From Periplaneta americana (lineage: Eukaryota > Arthropoda > Insecta > Blattodea > Blattidae), in assembly GCF_040183065.1 (NCBI RefSeq), contig NC_091124.1:95684501-95748500 (forward strand): a stretch of 64,000 bases of DNA, read 5' to 3'. Shown one piece after another: positions 32,691-43,357 of the stretch (position 1 is its first letter; the number at the start of each line of letters is the position of its first letter). The notes below the pieces were generated by a model. The model made no database searches. It was given only the letters and a program-made list of their open reading frames with translations, and was not told the DNA's origin. Position numbers and translations under genes: made by a program.

Positions 32691-33582
32691 CAGTCATTTA
32701 GGTTGGTGCTCAGAGAATTTTTTATTGTCTGTACACACATTTTATATGAACATAGATATTCTCACACTTACATTTCAGCATTCTATGTCAGTCAATCCAC
32801 ATGTACGCATGAATAAACGACTTCATGCAAAAATAAGAATCAAATGGAAATAAGTTGCTAAGGGATTTCAGTATTCACACAAGCAATTACTGTACATTCA
32901 TATAAAAAATAATTACTATAATTTAATTTGCAAGTTTATTATCTATAACATATTTACAATGCTATCATTACAGATACTGATGGGAGCTGACGAGATTGCA
33001 AGTCTGAGCTGAGATAGTGTATAAAAGTAATCTTGTGATTAACCATGAGTGCATGGATTTGTGTACATCGGATCTTTGATCACTGCCTTTAATGATATCT
33101 CAGAGGAAATTAATAGAAGACTGTACAATAGAATGCCAATGAATGTTACTATGATCTTCAGAAACACTTTAAATCAGATTACTACGTACCATATATGACA
33201 CCGGTCTTATAAAAGGGTTGCCATAATTCTGGATACAAAAATACGAACTTTATTTTTTTTCCGAAAACTGGCGATATTATTTCCGTTAAAGAAGATTAAA
33301 TATTACACGTACCAATATACAAAAAATTAACAGTGAAATTGAATACATCATAATTCTCTTCTCATACTATTACTGACAGTTGCAAAGGATAGGGTAGTCT
33401 GATTTAAACATACACAACATCAATTATGTCATTCATCAATAATTATTCTTATGCTTCTGGAAGAATGTACTTGTATTAGAAAATAAGTTTTTTCATTTCT
33501 TTGTTGAAGTAAAAAATCCATGCATGAAAACCCTGAAGTAACTTTAATCAGAAAGAATGCTTTTACCATATTTGCGTGGAGT
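32691..33582. other. Intergenic, nothing recognised
   Basis: AT-rich DNA with only incidental short frames and no repeat similarity inside the window that I noticed. Confidence 0.4.
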
Positions 33583-33593
33583 CTTATTTCTTT

Positions 33594-33850
33594 TTTTTTA
33601 TTTTATTGGGTTATTTTACGACGCTGTATCAACATCTAGGCTATTTAGCGTCTGAATGATATGAAGATGATAATGCCGGTGAAATGAGTCCGGGGTCCAA
33701 CACCGAAAGTTACCCAACATTTGCTCGTATTGGGTTGAGGGAAAACCCCGGAAAAAACCTCAACCAGGTAACTTGTCCCGACCGGGATTCGAACCCGGGC
33801 CACCTGGTTTCGCAGCCAGACGCGCTGACCATTACTCCACAGGTGTGGAC
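33594..33850 (-). mobile_element. tRNA-derived SINE (main family), copy 2
   Basis: The head on the minus strand is GTGGAGTAATGGTCAGCGCG, with the B box GGGTTCGAATCCCGG. The body holds AGGTTTTTTCCGGGGTTTTC and TGCTGGGT-type segments and ends GCGTCGTAAAATAAC. The 11-bp repeat CTTATTTCTTT flanks it at 33583-33593 and 33851-33861. Frames on either strand here are shadows of the SINE. Confidence 0.9.
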
Positions 33851-34474
33851 CTTATTTCTTTGAGCTGCCCAAACAGTAATAAAAAAAAAGTGCAGGCATT
33901 CCTGACAAACATACACAAATTTTACAACTTTCTCAAAATTGTTACATTTTGTTTCACTTTTGAAAACACACAGATTTATACCTTTCAACTGTGTGTTCGA
34001 GTATCTTTCTTTTCCTTTCACTTTCTCCACATTTAAAAATTTTGAAGTACAAGATTCACGAGCACGACCTCATCAAAAAGTTTGCCTATAATGATGACAG
34101 CATTAGGATTATAAATGAGTGAATTTATATACACTCAGCTGATTTCTCAACACTTCTCCAGTGTAATTCGTAACTTGAACCTACTTCACTCCACGAAAAT
34201 TGCTCAGTACCCTCAAAACTTATCTCCCATAGTTCGAGATATGAAATGTTCTGGTTATAAAGGTTCAGAATATTTTCTTGGAAACCTTTTCTTTCGTTTC
34301 ACTTTCAGTGATTAATATCGCCAATTTCTGTTTAGCAGTCTCAGGGGTGAATGTATATATCCTGGAAATGAGCTCCATAATCTGTTACTGGAGCATTTTC
34401 TCCTTCCCGAACCCGAGACAGAAAATGTTGACACTTCGTCATTTTTTTACTTGTATCATATGAACATGGATTTT

Positions 34475-34730
34475 TTTTTTTATTTTTAGTAGGTTATTTT
34501 ACGACGCTTTATCAACATCTTAGGTTATTTAGCGTCTGAAGGAAATGATGATAATGCCGGTGAAATGAGTCTGGGGTCCAGCACTGAATGTTACCCAGCA
34601 TTTGCTCGTGTTGGGTTGAGGGAAAACCCCGGAGAAAACCTCAACCAGGTAACTTGCCCCAACCGGGAATCGAACCCGGGTCACCTGGTTTCGCGGCCAG
34701 ACGCGCTAACCGTTACTCCACGGGTGTGGA
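34475..34730 (-). mobile_element. tRNA-derived SINE (main family), copy 3
   Basis: The best-preserved head: GTGGAGTAACGGTTAGCGCG, with the B box GGGTTCGATTCCCGG. The flanks GAACATGGATTTT (34462-34474) and GGACATGAATTTT (34740-34752) form an imperfect 13-bp duplication. A triplicated GGACAT lies next to the head. Confidence 0.88.
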
Positions 34731-34869
34731 CATGGACATGGACATGAATTTTAAAATATAAACTATTTGTACAAAATACGGAATTATACCAACTCTATTT
34801 ATGAGGCTCATTCTTATGTACAGCTCTGAATTGGACTTTGTCGCAGGTCGATATGTCTTATGTCATTAC

Positions 34870-35240
34870 ATTTGAAAGTAGAAAATTTTTGATCCAGTGC
34901 AAAAACATGGAGAATGGCAAATAAGACATAATCATGAATTATATGAACTTCACAAATCACTTGATATTATAAGAGCTATTGAAATGTCAAGATTAAGGTG
35001 GGCTAGACATGTGATAAGAATGAGAGAAAGTGAAATAATGGAATGCAAACCAGAGGGAAAATGAAACTTGTATGACGACCAAGGCTAAGATGGTTGGAGG
35101 TAGTTGTGGAAGATCTGAGTAGGATCAGAGTTAAAAAGACTGTTGATGTTTGCCGGGAATAGGGTGTCCTGAAAGATCTTGAAGGAAGCAGAGGCTCAAA
35201 GAGACCTGTTATGCTGCTGCTCATGATGTTTTCTGAAAGA
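34870..35240 (+). pseudogene. LINE ORF2 C-terminal fragment (KPEGK family)
   Basis: The plus strand reads HNHELYELHKSLDIIRAIEM, SRLRWARHVIRMRESEIMEC, KPEGK, then broken pieces corresponding to RPRLRW and a KEAEAQRDL tail. This is the 'RLRWAGHVxRM ... KPEGKR' tail of another LINE ORF2. Stops and indels abound. It lies immediately downstream of the zinc-finger exon, in opposite orientation. Confidence 0.7.
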
Positions 35241-35467
35241 ATAGTACCCTCACTGTTATCTTTAGCCTAAAGAAATCAAGTGTTTCGCGTTGGCGAATCA
35301 TAATTGCATTCCCCAGGCTTGCAATTTCCTGAGCTCGTAACAGTATCTGTATTGTGATACATATGAAAGCTCCAAGAATGAGTTTAGAAACATAATTAAA
35401 GCATACAGGCTCATGTATTGAAGAGTCTCTTGATAAACAGTCAACATATTAAAACATTTCGGACTAT

Positions 35468-36287
35468 TTACTGTCCAGTATGGACGCGGACGTGTGTTGT
35501 AAGATTCCCTTTCTGATTGAATGCCTTGCCACAAATATCACATTTAAATGGCATATCACCAGTGTGAATGCGGGAATGCTTTAAAAGATTTCCTGGATTA
35601 TTGAAGCACAACCCACAGTAATTACAGACGTAAGGCATTTCTCCTGTGTGAATATAGATGTGTTGGATAATGCCCTCTCGTCGTTTAAATCCTTTTCCGC
35701 AGTAATCACAAAAGAAAGCTCTCTCACCAGTGTGAGTACGAATGTGTAATTTTAACGTCGTTTGTCGACTGAAACCTTTATCACAAAATTCACATTTAAA
35801 CGGCTTTTCTCCAGTATGAGTTCGACTGTGTTCTTGGAGGTTACCTCGTTGGGCAAAACGTTTCCCGCAAACGTTACACGGAAATGGCAGTTCTCCGGTA
35901 TGAGTGCGAGCGTGGATTTCGAGAGAGCTGCGAAAACCGAAGGCTCTGCCACACACTAGGCATTTGAAAGCTTTCTCCCCTTTGTGGCTACGTGTATGTA
36001 ACACAAGGCTCACTCGATATCTGAAGTCTTGTCCACATATGTTGCATCTGTACGGTTTTTCTCCAGTGTGAGTACGAATATGTGATTCGAGATTTCTTTT
36101 CTGAGAAATTCCTTTCCCACAAATGTCACACATGGCGGTCTTCACTCCGGTATGTGCTCGAATATGTATTTCCAAAGTTCTGCGGCCTTTACAGACATTT
36201 CCACAAATATGACACATGAACTGTTTGCAAAGTTTCTTCTTTCTATACTTGTTACAATGCAAGTCACCTTTCCGTAGAATTCCGTTG
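35468..36287 (-). CDS. C2H2 zinc-finger protein, last coding exon (nine fingers)
   Basis: A probable nuclear DNA-binding transcription factor. On the minus strand, the exon encodes nine C2H2 fingers in a 28-residue register (C-x2-C ... H-x3-H), from FMCHICG to [14 protein letters not shown], joined by TGEKP-like linkers (HTGEKPYRC, HTGEKPFKC, HTGERAFFC, HTGDMPFKC). All fingers keep the four zinc ligands. The frame ends HVRVHTGQ then TAA at 35468. The 5' boundary is a splice acceptor, TATTTTCTTACAG, directly before the exon's first base at 36287; the ATG upstream of it is intronic. The exons with the N-terminal domain (ZAD, BTB or other) are not found in the window. The target genes cannot be told from sequence. 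Confidence 0.88.
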
Positions 36288-36301
36288 CTGTAAGAAAATA
36301 T
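36288..36301 (-). other. Splice acceptor of the zinc-finger exon
   Basis: Reading the minus strand, TAATATTTTCTTACAG precedes the coding exon: a pyrimidine-rich tract and a consensus CAG. It leaves one exon base to complete a codon split by the intron. Confidence 0.75.
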
Positions 36302-36952
36302 TAATATGGTAAAATAATACAATCATTATGGACTCGAATAATTTAAATTTTATAACTCAAACTACATAATAATTGTTTCGTGTTATATATTGAGTTTACT
36401 TTTTCAATTAATACATTAAGGTACACCAAATGCTGTTTAGTAGACGCTATGCCTATATTAACCATAGAACATAAGAAATATATGTATACAAAGTTATTGA
36501 CTAAACAGCAACAATTCTAACAGAACTGTACGAAAGATCACTAACTTTTATTTTATTCCATACAACAGGAGATATTTCTTTAGTATGTGGTCCAAAATTA
36601 CATATAATTTGTGTTCCTTTTAATAATTTATAAGTTCAAACTTGTCTTCGGACAGTTGACTAAACAAACAACCGAATTGTGTATTTGCTTATTAAAAAAC
36701 TACAAACTAGTGACTAGAATGTGAAATAAGAATTATAAATGGCAGTATCAGAATAATTATTACAAAATTCGATAGAGGTAATGGTACATGAGTGTGTAAA
36801 AGCAAACAGGAAAAATTTGGAATGTGAAAATTAGGAGGAAGAGTAATTGAAGAAGCTTGCTGTACGTGATTCAGTGAAATGGAACAAAACATTAAATAAA
36901 CTGTCTCATCTTGAATATACATCTTAATTATACACTTTTAGCACTTTGTCAC
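36302..36952. other. Probable intron or upstream DNA of the zinc-finger gene
   Basis: AT-rich, without recognisable exons on the minus strand. It contains a short tail of the dispersed repeat (about 36640-36675, GTCTTCGGACAGTTGACTA). Confidence 0.45.
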
Positions 36953-37494
36953 TTAAGATTTGTTATAGAAACAACTTTTCTATGTTAATGAGAAACTAAG
37001 TTGGTAATTTACCTCAGTTTACTAGTTTCGGCTTCACTTTTAGCCATCTTCTGAACTAGTGAGGTCCTTACTGGTTTCCAGTTTCTTCTGAAGTTACTTT
37101 AGTGGTGGACATGTTTATGTTCGGTGGTGAGGAATCAAATAGGGTGTGTTCTCAAATTTAATTGTGTATTGAGGATATGTTGTGGATGTGTTTTCGTGTT
37201 GTTAGTGTATTTAATTTCTAGAACAGTAGGCTCTACAAAATATAGACACACACAAACACATCCGTAACATATCCTCAATACACAATTAAATTTGAGAACA
37301 CATCGTATTTGACTTCACACTATCTAACATAAATACTCCACCATCAAAGCAACTTCAGAAGAAACTGGAAACAAACACGGGCCTCACTAGTTTTGAAGAT
37401 GGCTAAAAGTGAAGTCGAAATTAGTCAACTAAGTTAAATTACCAACTTAGTTTCTCATTAACATAGGAAAGTTGTTTCTATAATAAATCTTAAT
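36953..37494. mobile_element. 542-bp foldback element with about 250-bp arms
   Basis: The left arm starts TTAAGATTTGTTATAGAAAC; the right arm in reverse complement starts TTAAGATTTATTATAGAAAC. Both continue through TTAATGAGAAACTAAGTTGG, CACTTTTAGCCATCTTC, CCAGTTTCTTCTGAAGTT and CTCAAATTTAATTGTGTATT. TTAA sits at both ends. It is non-coding and lies upstream of the zinc-finger exon (5' side in transcription terms). Confidence 0.8.
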
Positions 37495-38226
37495 TAAATA
37501 ACGGTAATGAATGAACAGGAAAATACAAAAAAAATTCTTCAAAATTGTTCAAGTAAAAGTCATAAAATTAGAATAAGATAAAGAAGAATAATGGAGAACA
37601 GGTTGAAAAAAAAAAGTTCTACATACTTCATACTTCTATGTAGTCGTGAAAATCACATATTAGACAAACAACACTAATTCCATTTATAAATGGAAAAAAA
37701 AAAAAAAACATAGCTTATTAATAATTCAGATGTATCTCACCAATGGCTTCTTACAATGGTTATCCAGATCACTGAATGACTATGTCTATGAGAATTCTAA
37801 CAAAGCAACTTGTATCATAATTTCCACCACCAACACTCCAACTACTACTACTTCAGTTTCCTCTCTGTCTTACTCAATTATTCATTTATTACAGCTCTTT
37901 CATCTTATCAATAAAATTCTGAAGATATATAACTGCTGTCATCATTACCACCCACATGGTAAGCCAATACTGACCTTTCTGTCTATTAATAAAAATACCT
38001 TCCTCAGTATAATAGCTCGAAATGAGACAATTAAATCCAATTTCATATCAAAATTTCAACCAAAAATTCAATAATGAATATAAATATGATCCATCTTCAT
38101 CAAATTATAAACTGCACCTTGATCTGAAAATAACTTTTAAAAACAAATTAAGAAATTCATTAAACTCTAAACAGGATTTTGTTATAATGGCAGTAAATAA
38201 AAAAAAAAATAATAATAATAATTATT
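37495..38226. other. Intergenic, nothing recognised
   Basis: AT-rich with A-runs; a plus-strand frame at 37730-38074 is low-complexity Ser/Thr/Asn and does not look like a gene. Confidence 0.4.
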
Positions 38227-38240
38227 ATAAGGAAAAATGG

Positions 38241-38497
38241 TCCACACTTGTGGAGTAACGGTAAACACGTCTGGCCACGAAACCAGGTGGTGGCCTGGGT
38301 TCAAATCCCGGTCATGGCAAGTTACCTGGTTCAGGTTATTTCCGGGGTTTTCTCTCAATCTAATATGAGCAAATGCTGGGTAACTATCGGTGTTGGACCC
38401 CGAACTCATTTCACCTGCATTATCACCTTCATCTCACTCAGATGCTAAATAACTTAAGATGTTGATAAAGCGTCGTAAAATAACCTACTTAAAAAAA
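38241..38497 (+). mobile_element. tRNA-derived SINE (main family), copy 4
   Basis: The plus-strand orientation gives a direct reading: TGTGGAGTAACGGTAAACAC in the head, the B-box-like GGGTTCAAATCCCGG, GTTACCTGG, TTTCCGGGGTTTTCTCTC and the end AGCGTCGTAAAATAACC plus an A-tail. Flanks ATAAGGAAAAATGG (38227-38240) and ATAAGGAAAAAATGG (38498-38512) are a target duplication differing by one A. Confidence 0.9.
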
Positions 38498-38512
38498 ATA
38501 AGGAAAAAATGG

Positions 38513-39820
38513 ATTCTCTCGCTATTATTATTATTATTATTATTATTACACAAATTCATAATCTTAATAAAATCAAACTTAAAGAAATAACATAGAAGGT
38601 AACAACTTTGAAACGGATATTACCAACTGTCTCCACACTTGTTTATTCTAAATTCCTCTTTAATTAAATGTAATCCTAAGATTAATAATAATTACTTCCC
38701 TTTGTAATTGTAGGGTAAGAGTTATCAGTATATCAATGACTAAGAAGTGATACCTCGTATCTGTAAATTTGGAGGTGAATAAATAAATAAAAAAATGTTA
38801 TCTCAAAATAGACAAACTTTTAACTTATGTTTCTGCTTTACAATATTTTCTACTCGAGAACAAAATATTAGTTAACCGTCCAGTCTTGTGAATATAATAA
38901 TAATAATGTAGTTTACATAAATGGCCATTTTTGTAGATTCAAGGTTTCACTTCTTAGCCAAATGATATATTGGTGTATCAGATGACTCACCCATTGGATA
39001 ATGTTGCACAAGCCTCATTTGCCAATAATTCTTCTTTCAGCTCCTGCTTTACTGTACAAAACTCCCATGCCACGTCCTGCTAACAATACCAAAAATTGTT
39101 GGTCATATTACATTACATATCTGAATTATAAGTGCAACATGAAATTTATTTGTTTCAAATTTATACAATCTGAACTACAACACACACAAGATTTTTTTCT
39201 TTCTACAAATTAAGTAAAGTATACCCCAGCAAAAAAAAACCTTCAAAGAAACATTCTCATTCCCAAGTTACACAAAATTATCAGTTATGTTTCCAAAAGC
39301 TCAGCAAATGCAGCATATTCCAAGCCAAGAGTATTAAGCCCCATACAGACGAGGACATTTCTTGTGCCATGAAACCACCACCATGGTCTCGTGTGAACAA
39401 TGAACTTGCATGCCATCTGATGGTAAGCAATCAAGTTGCTTGTAGATTGCTTGCAACAAATGATTCTAGATATTGTGTCATTTTCCCCGTCATTGCTGTG
39501 TGTTGTATATTTGTTACTGCAACAGTCCTAACAGTATAGTAACAATAAGAAAATAGAGAGGTCCAGGTTGGTGGTGGAGACTCTAATCAATGCCTATTGT
39601 GATTGTGAAGAACTTTGCTTATATAACAAGAAGTCGCCAAATTATCACAATAAGCATGTCGAAAAGAAGTTCTGGAAAGAATTTCATCTCCATTGAAGGA
39701 TATTCAGTCTTCAACTACCAGCGACATAATAACTATGAAGAGTTTGCGAGCTTCGTGATTGAACTAAATAAAATCAAACGGTTCAAAAAGATTGGCACGG
39801 GAGGGGGGAAAATAATTATA
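38513..39820. other. Intergenic, nothing recognised
   Basis: An ATT microsatellite (about 38524-38548), a few AT-rich frames, and no coding or repeat signature. Confidence 0.4.
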
Positions 39821-40502
39821 CAGAGTGTTAAAAAAAAAGTATCCAATATTTTAGGAAGTGCTAGTATGCATCAAAACAAGAAAATAATGTCTAATAAACA
39901 TGGGTCTTACAACACATACTTTCTTAGATCTGCTCAATGTGACGTTAATTCATGACAATGAATTCCTCTGCCCTTCGGCGTAAGGAATCATGCACTCTTT
40001 GAAATTTGTTTTAATACGTTAATAAGAAAGTCCTGATAATGATCCCCAGTTAATCTCTGTGGTAGCACATATGGCCCTATTAATCTATCACCAAGAACGC
40101 CTGCACATAAGTTGATTGAGAATCAGTGCTTACGTCTTGTTTCTTCAACTCCATGGGGATTTTCATCAGCCTACACATGCTGATTACGAAAATTCACAAC
40201 ACCATCTCTGCTGAACCCCGGTCATATCCACAACCAGACTTTTTTCAGTATTCCTTGCAACATGTCATTATTCCATGCCAGGGGTGTCAACTACGGTATG
40301 ATTATCTGGTAGTCTGCTGTATTGTAGGGCAGAGAAATGTATTGCCATGAATGGATGTCACATTTAGCACCTCCTATGAACAAGTGTTCTAATCTCAGAA
40401 AGTATGTGTTGTAGAACCCATGTTTATTAGACATTATTTTCTTGTTTTGATGCATACGGTACTATCACCTCCTAAAATATTGGATACTTTTTTAACACCC
40501 TG
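39821..40502 (-). mobile_element. Internally deleted mariner-type element
   Basis: Inverted repeats of about 110 bp begin CAGAGTGTTAAAAAA (left) and, in reverse complement, CAGGGTGTTAAAAAAGTATC (right), with TA duplicated outside (39819-39820, 40503-40504). On the minus strand the interior keeps decayed transposase pieces, including IDLIGPYVLPQRLTGDHYQD, the block before the second catalytic Asp of mariner-like transposases. It is too short (682 bp) to be autonomous. Confidence 0.8.
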
Positions 40503-40743
40503 TATAAGAGCACAATTTGATATTTTGAAGGAATGCAGTTTCTGAGGGACCATGTTCTGCCAAGACGAACTTACAGTGTCGAAGTGAGTTTCATGCCAGG
40601 TTATGATCCTGTAAGGAAATTCTCTTAACTAGCTTACTAAATACTCATCTACATTTAATAAAAATAAAATATGTATACACTGGAAACCATTCAGGAATTT
40701 TGATATGGAAATTTAATCAGACATTTGCGCAATAATTAATAGA

Positions 40744-41020
40744 ATGTCTATGTTCAGCTCTACTCCACCTACAAGTTTCACTTCATCACCCAGTTACACT
40801 TCACCTAGCAGTAGTGCCAATGTAGTGACTGCTAAGAGGAAAATGTACGACACAATTGAACAAGAGACAGAACTTCTAAACAGAGCCAGTAACATTCTTG
40901 ATAATTTAAGGAAGCCAAAACAAATCAAGAATGACTTAAATGTGGTAGGAAATGTGGTCTCTCAAAACGCTAAAAGATATGAACAGTAAAAAATTAGTTT
41001 TAAAAGGAAAGAGGCTCGTT
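40744..41020 (+). pseudogene. Possible MADF/BESS-type protein C-terminal fragment
   Basis: A Ser/Thr/Pro-rich linker (SSTPPTSFTSSPSYTSPSSS) is followed by a charged helix, EQETELLNRASNILDNLRKP, and a piece near VVSQNAKRYEQ before a stop. MADF-BESS proteins linked to Harbinger-type elements have a similar Ser-rich linker followed by an 'LL..A...L..L..P' helix. No MADF domain precedes it. The call is tentative; a chance frame is possible. Confidence 0.3.
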
Positions 41021-41130
41021 ATAAATGTATTATTATCCTTACACAAATTGACTTGGATCAAAATTAAAATGTATAAAGACTTTAATAAAACTGCAACTAT
41101 TGAAAACAAACATTTTTTCAGTGTAACTTT

Positions 41131-41378
41131 TAACTGGTTTATTTTACAACACTTTATCATGATATGATTATCTACCACCTGAATTAAAAAGGAGATGATG
41201 CCAGCGAAATGAGTCGAGGTTCCAGCACCGAAAGTTACCTAGCATTTGTTCTTAATTAGTTGAGGGAAAACCCCAGAAAAAAACTCAAACAGGTAACTTT
41301 TCCCAACCAGAATTCCTACCCGGGCTCACTCATTTCATGATCAGACATACTAACCTTTACTTCACAGCAGTGGACTTC
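41131..41378 (-). mobile_element. tRNA-derived SINE (main family), copy 5, diverged
   Basis: Body landmarks (AATGAGTCGAGGTTCCAGCA, GAAAGTTACCTAGCATTTG, TTGAGGGAAAACCCC on the plus strand) identify the family; the B box is degraded. Flanks TCAGTGTAACTTT and TCAATGTAATATT form an imperfect 13-bp duplication. Confidence 0.75.
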
Positions 41379-41559
41379 TCAATGTAATATTGTGTTCTGT
41401 GTTTTGATATAATTTTTTACATTTTCGGTGTACTTCTCACTGTTTACAATTTTTAATGGATTTACAAAGCCTCGGAAAAAATCCAAAAATATTTAAATAT
41501 TCTTAGAGTATGTCCATTATTTTCCTTGCTTGAGCTCCTGATCTTTGTGCACCTATTGC

Positions 41560-42025
41560 ATTTAACGTTTACTAACTGATGGTTGTAGAAGTACCCTTCC
41601 CGAGTCACCAAGATCTCCAGACCTCAACTCCTTGGATTTTTGTTTATGTGGTTAAATGAAGGTTGAAGTGTACAGCAGAAAAGTTAATTAATTACAGGAG
41701 ATGAACTGCTCACTTTCATAATGGATGCTATTACTGGCACCAAGGAACATCATGATGCTTGAGGAGCAACAAATCATCTTCAGCTAGTCATCTTCTCGCA
41801 CAAGTTGACAAATGTACTGAGGTGGACAGTGGAATATTTGAGACCACATTCTAAAATCTTTGTTACTTGAACAAGAAACAACATGAAATTAAAAAAATAA
41901 AATAAAAATGAAATGTTTTTTTGTTTAACTTTTGTATTCTACATTCAAAGAATTTTTTTGTTCAACCAAAACTATGATTAAATTCTCCCTGAATGTTGAC
42001 TTCTCCACATAGAACATCCTGCATT
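41560..42025 (+). pseudogene. mariner-type transposase C-terminal remnant
   Basis: Plus-strand frames give pieces equivalent to SPDLNSLDFCLW, then ELLTFIMDAITGTKEHHDA and the tail up to ENLL-like sequence. This is the third catalytic-Asp region and C-terminus of a mariner-family transposase. An inverted-repeat-like end, GAACATCCTGCA, lies near 42010-42022. The 5' portion and other terminal repeat are missing. Confidence 0.55.
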
Positions 42026-42218
42026 TATTTCCAACTGTGCAAACAAGGGCCCATTTAATCTCTTCAGATTTTTTAATATCTACCAAGATAATTAAATTTA
42101 CTCCTTATCATGTCTAATTTAACTTGCACAATTATTGCAATACACAATACAATAACACCATACATTTTTCTATGAAAGTGAACACAGCTCTACTAAGAAA
42201 GAATAATATAATTGCTGT

Positions 42219-42971
42219 CAGTGGCGCAGCCAGACTAATTATTTTGGTTGGGCCAGATATGCAGGGCTTAGAAAGTACCTGACCCATCTCCTGACAATTC
42301 CGTTGCTGTCAACTCTCTTGAAACTCATTCTCAGAAGTCTTATTTAATAACATGCAAAATTATGATAAACAATCATGCAAGACATACTTATACAAATGCC
42401 TCATAAGGTGAACTAGAGCTGTCGAGATTTTCTAGCAACGAATCTGTCGATTGCTGATGATGAGTCCTTCAACAAATCCCATCTTTTCTCTCCCTCTCAA
42501 TGGATAGAATTGCTAGATTATAAAGTCTTGTGTTTGACATGATTGTCGAATTTTTCTTCGTTTCAGATCTTTGAAAAATTTTATATCATTGCCTTAATGA
42601 AGGATGAACGTTTACTAATATCCATTTTTGGAGACTGAGGTGCTTCCGATAATGAATTTGCAAGAGCAAGAATATCGTCTAAACATACCAAATAAAATAA
42701 GGTGTCAAATTTTCTAACTGATGTAACAATTCAGTAGCCTCCACGGCTTCCTTCTTTCACTGCCAGACAATTTTTTAGGCCCAATCCAACACAGTTAAAT
42801 TGGCTCTTGAAGAAATGAACGCATTTTTTACTTCTTACCTATCGACTGTAATTATTGCTCTGGATCCATGGTTTAGTTTTAATGTTGAGTATTTTCCATA
42901 AAAACGCAAAAATTCGCATATTTTTTGTGTGGGCCTGGGCCCACCTGGCCCACCCACTGGCTACGCCACTG
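42219..42971 (-). mobile_element. hAT-type non-autonomous element with 8-bp target duplication
   Basis: The ends CAGTGGCGCAGCCAG and, in reverse complement, CAGTGGCGTAGCCAGTGGG are hAT-like. Flanks ATTGCTGT (42211-42218) and ACTGCTGT (42972-42979) match at 7 of 8 bases. The minus-strand interior has broken coding: LVCLDDILALANSLSEAPQS and SSAIDRFVARKSRQL, reminiscent of ZMYM1-like hAT transposases. Stops preclude function. Confidence 0.82.
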
Positions 42972-43357
42972 ACTGCTGTATATAACATGTACCAGTACAT
43001 TACAAACCGCAACAGGAGCTTTGTGCAGCATAAATAGAATCATGAACGACCACAGCAGACTGTCCACCACAAGCTTCAGAAATCGAACCCTCGTTCATTA
43101 GGAAAGAGACCAAGATCAATGAGTAACTGCTGACCATTCCAATTTCTGCACTACTGCAGTGCCTTAGCATAGGCCTGCTACAATATATTTCATGGAAGAT
43201 TGTGTCGTGAATTTAACTCAACATGACGGAGTTAATGTGCAGTCAATCATTCTTGTATGATACAAATGCCTAACTCAATGCCCAGAGGCCCCACAGGGAA
43301 CATAATTGGTTTACCACACATGCCTATGTTTTTCTGCCACATTGTTAGTGAATAATA

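Noticed and set aside
33773-34036. Plus-strand frame with SRPGFEPGPPGF
   Set aside because: This is the antisense of the SINE's B-box region, a frequent false gene in genomes with this repeat.
35752-35959. Other-frame ORFs inside the zinc-finger exon
   Set aside because: They overlap the nine-finger frame entirely and have no conserved motif; they are shadows.
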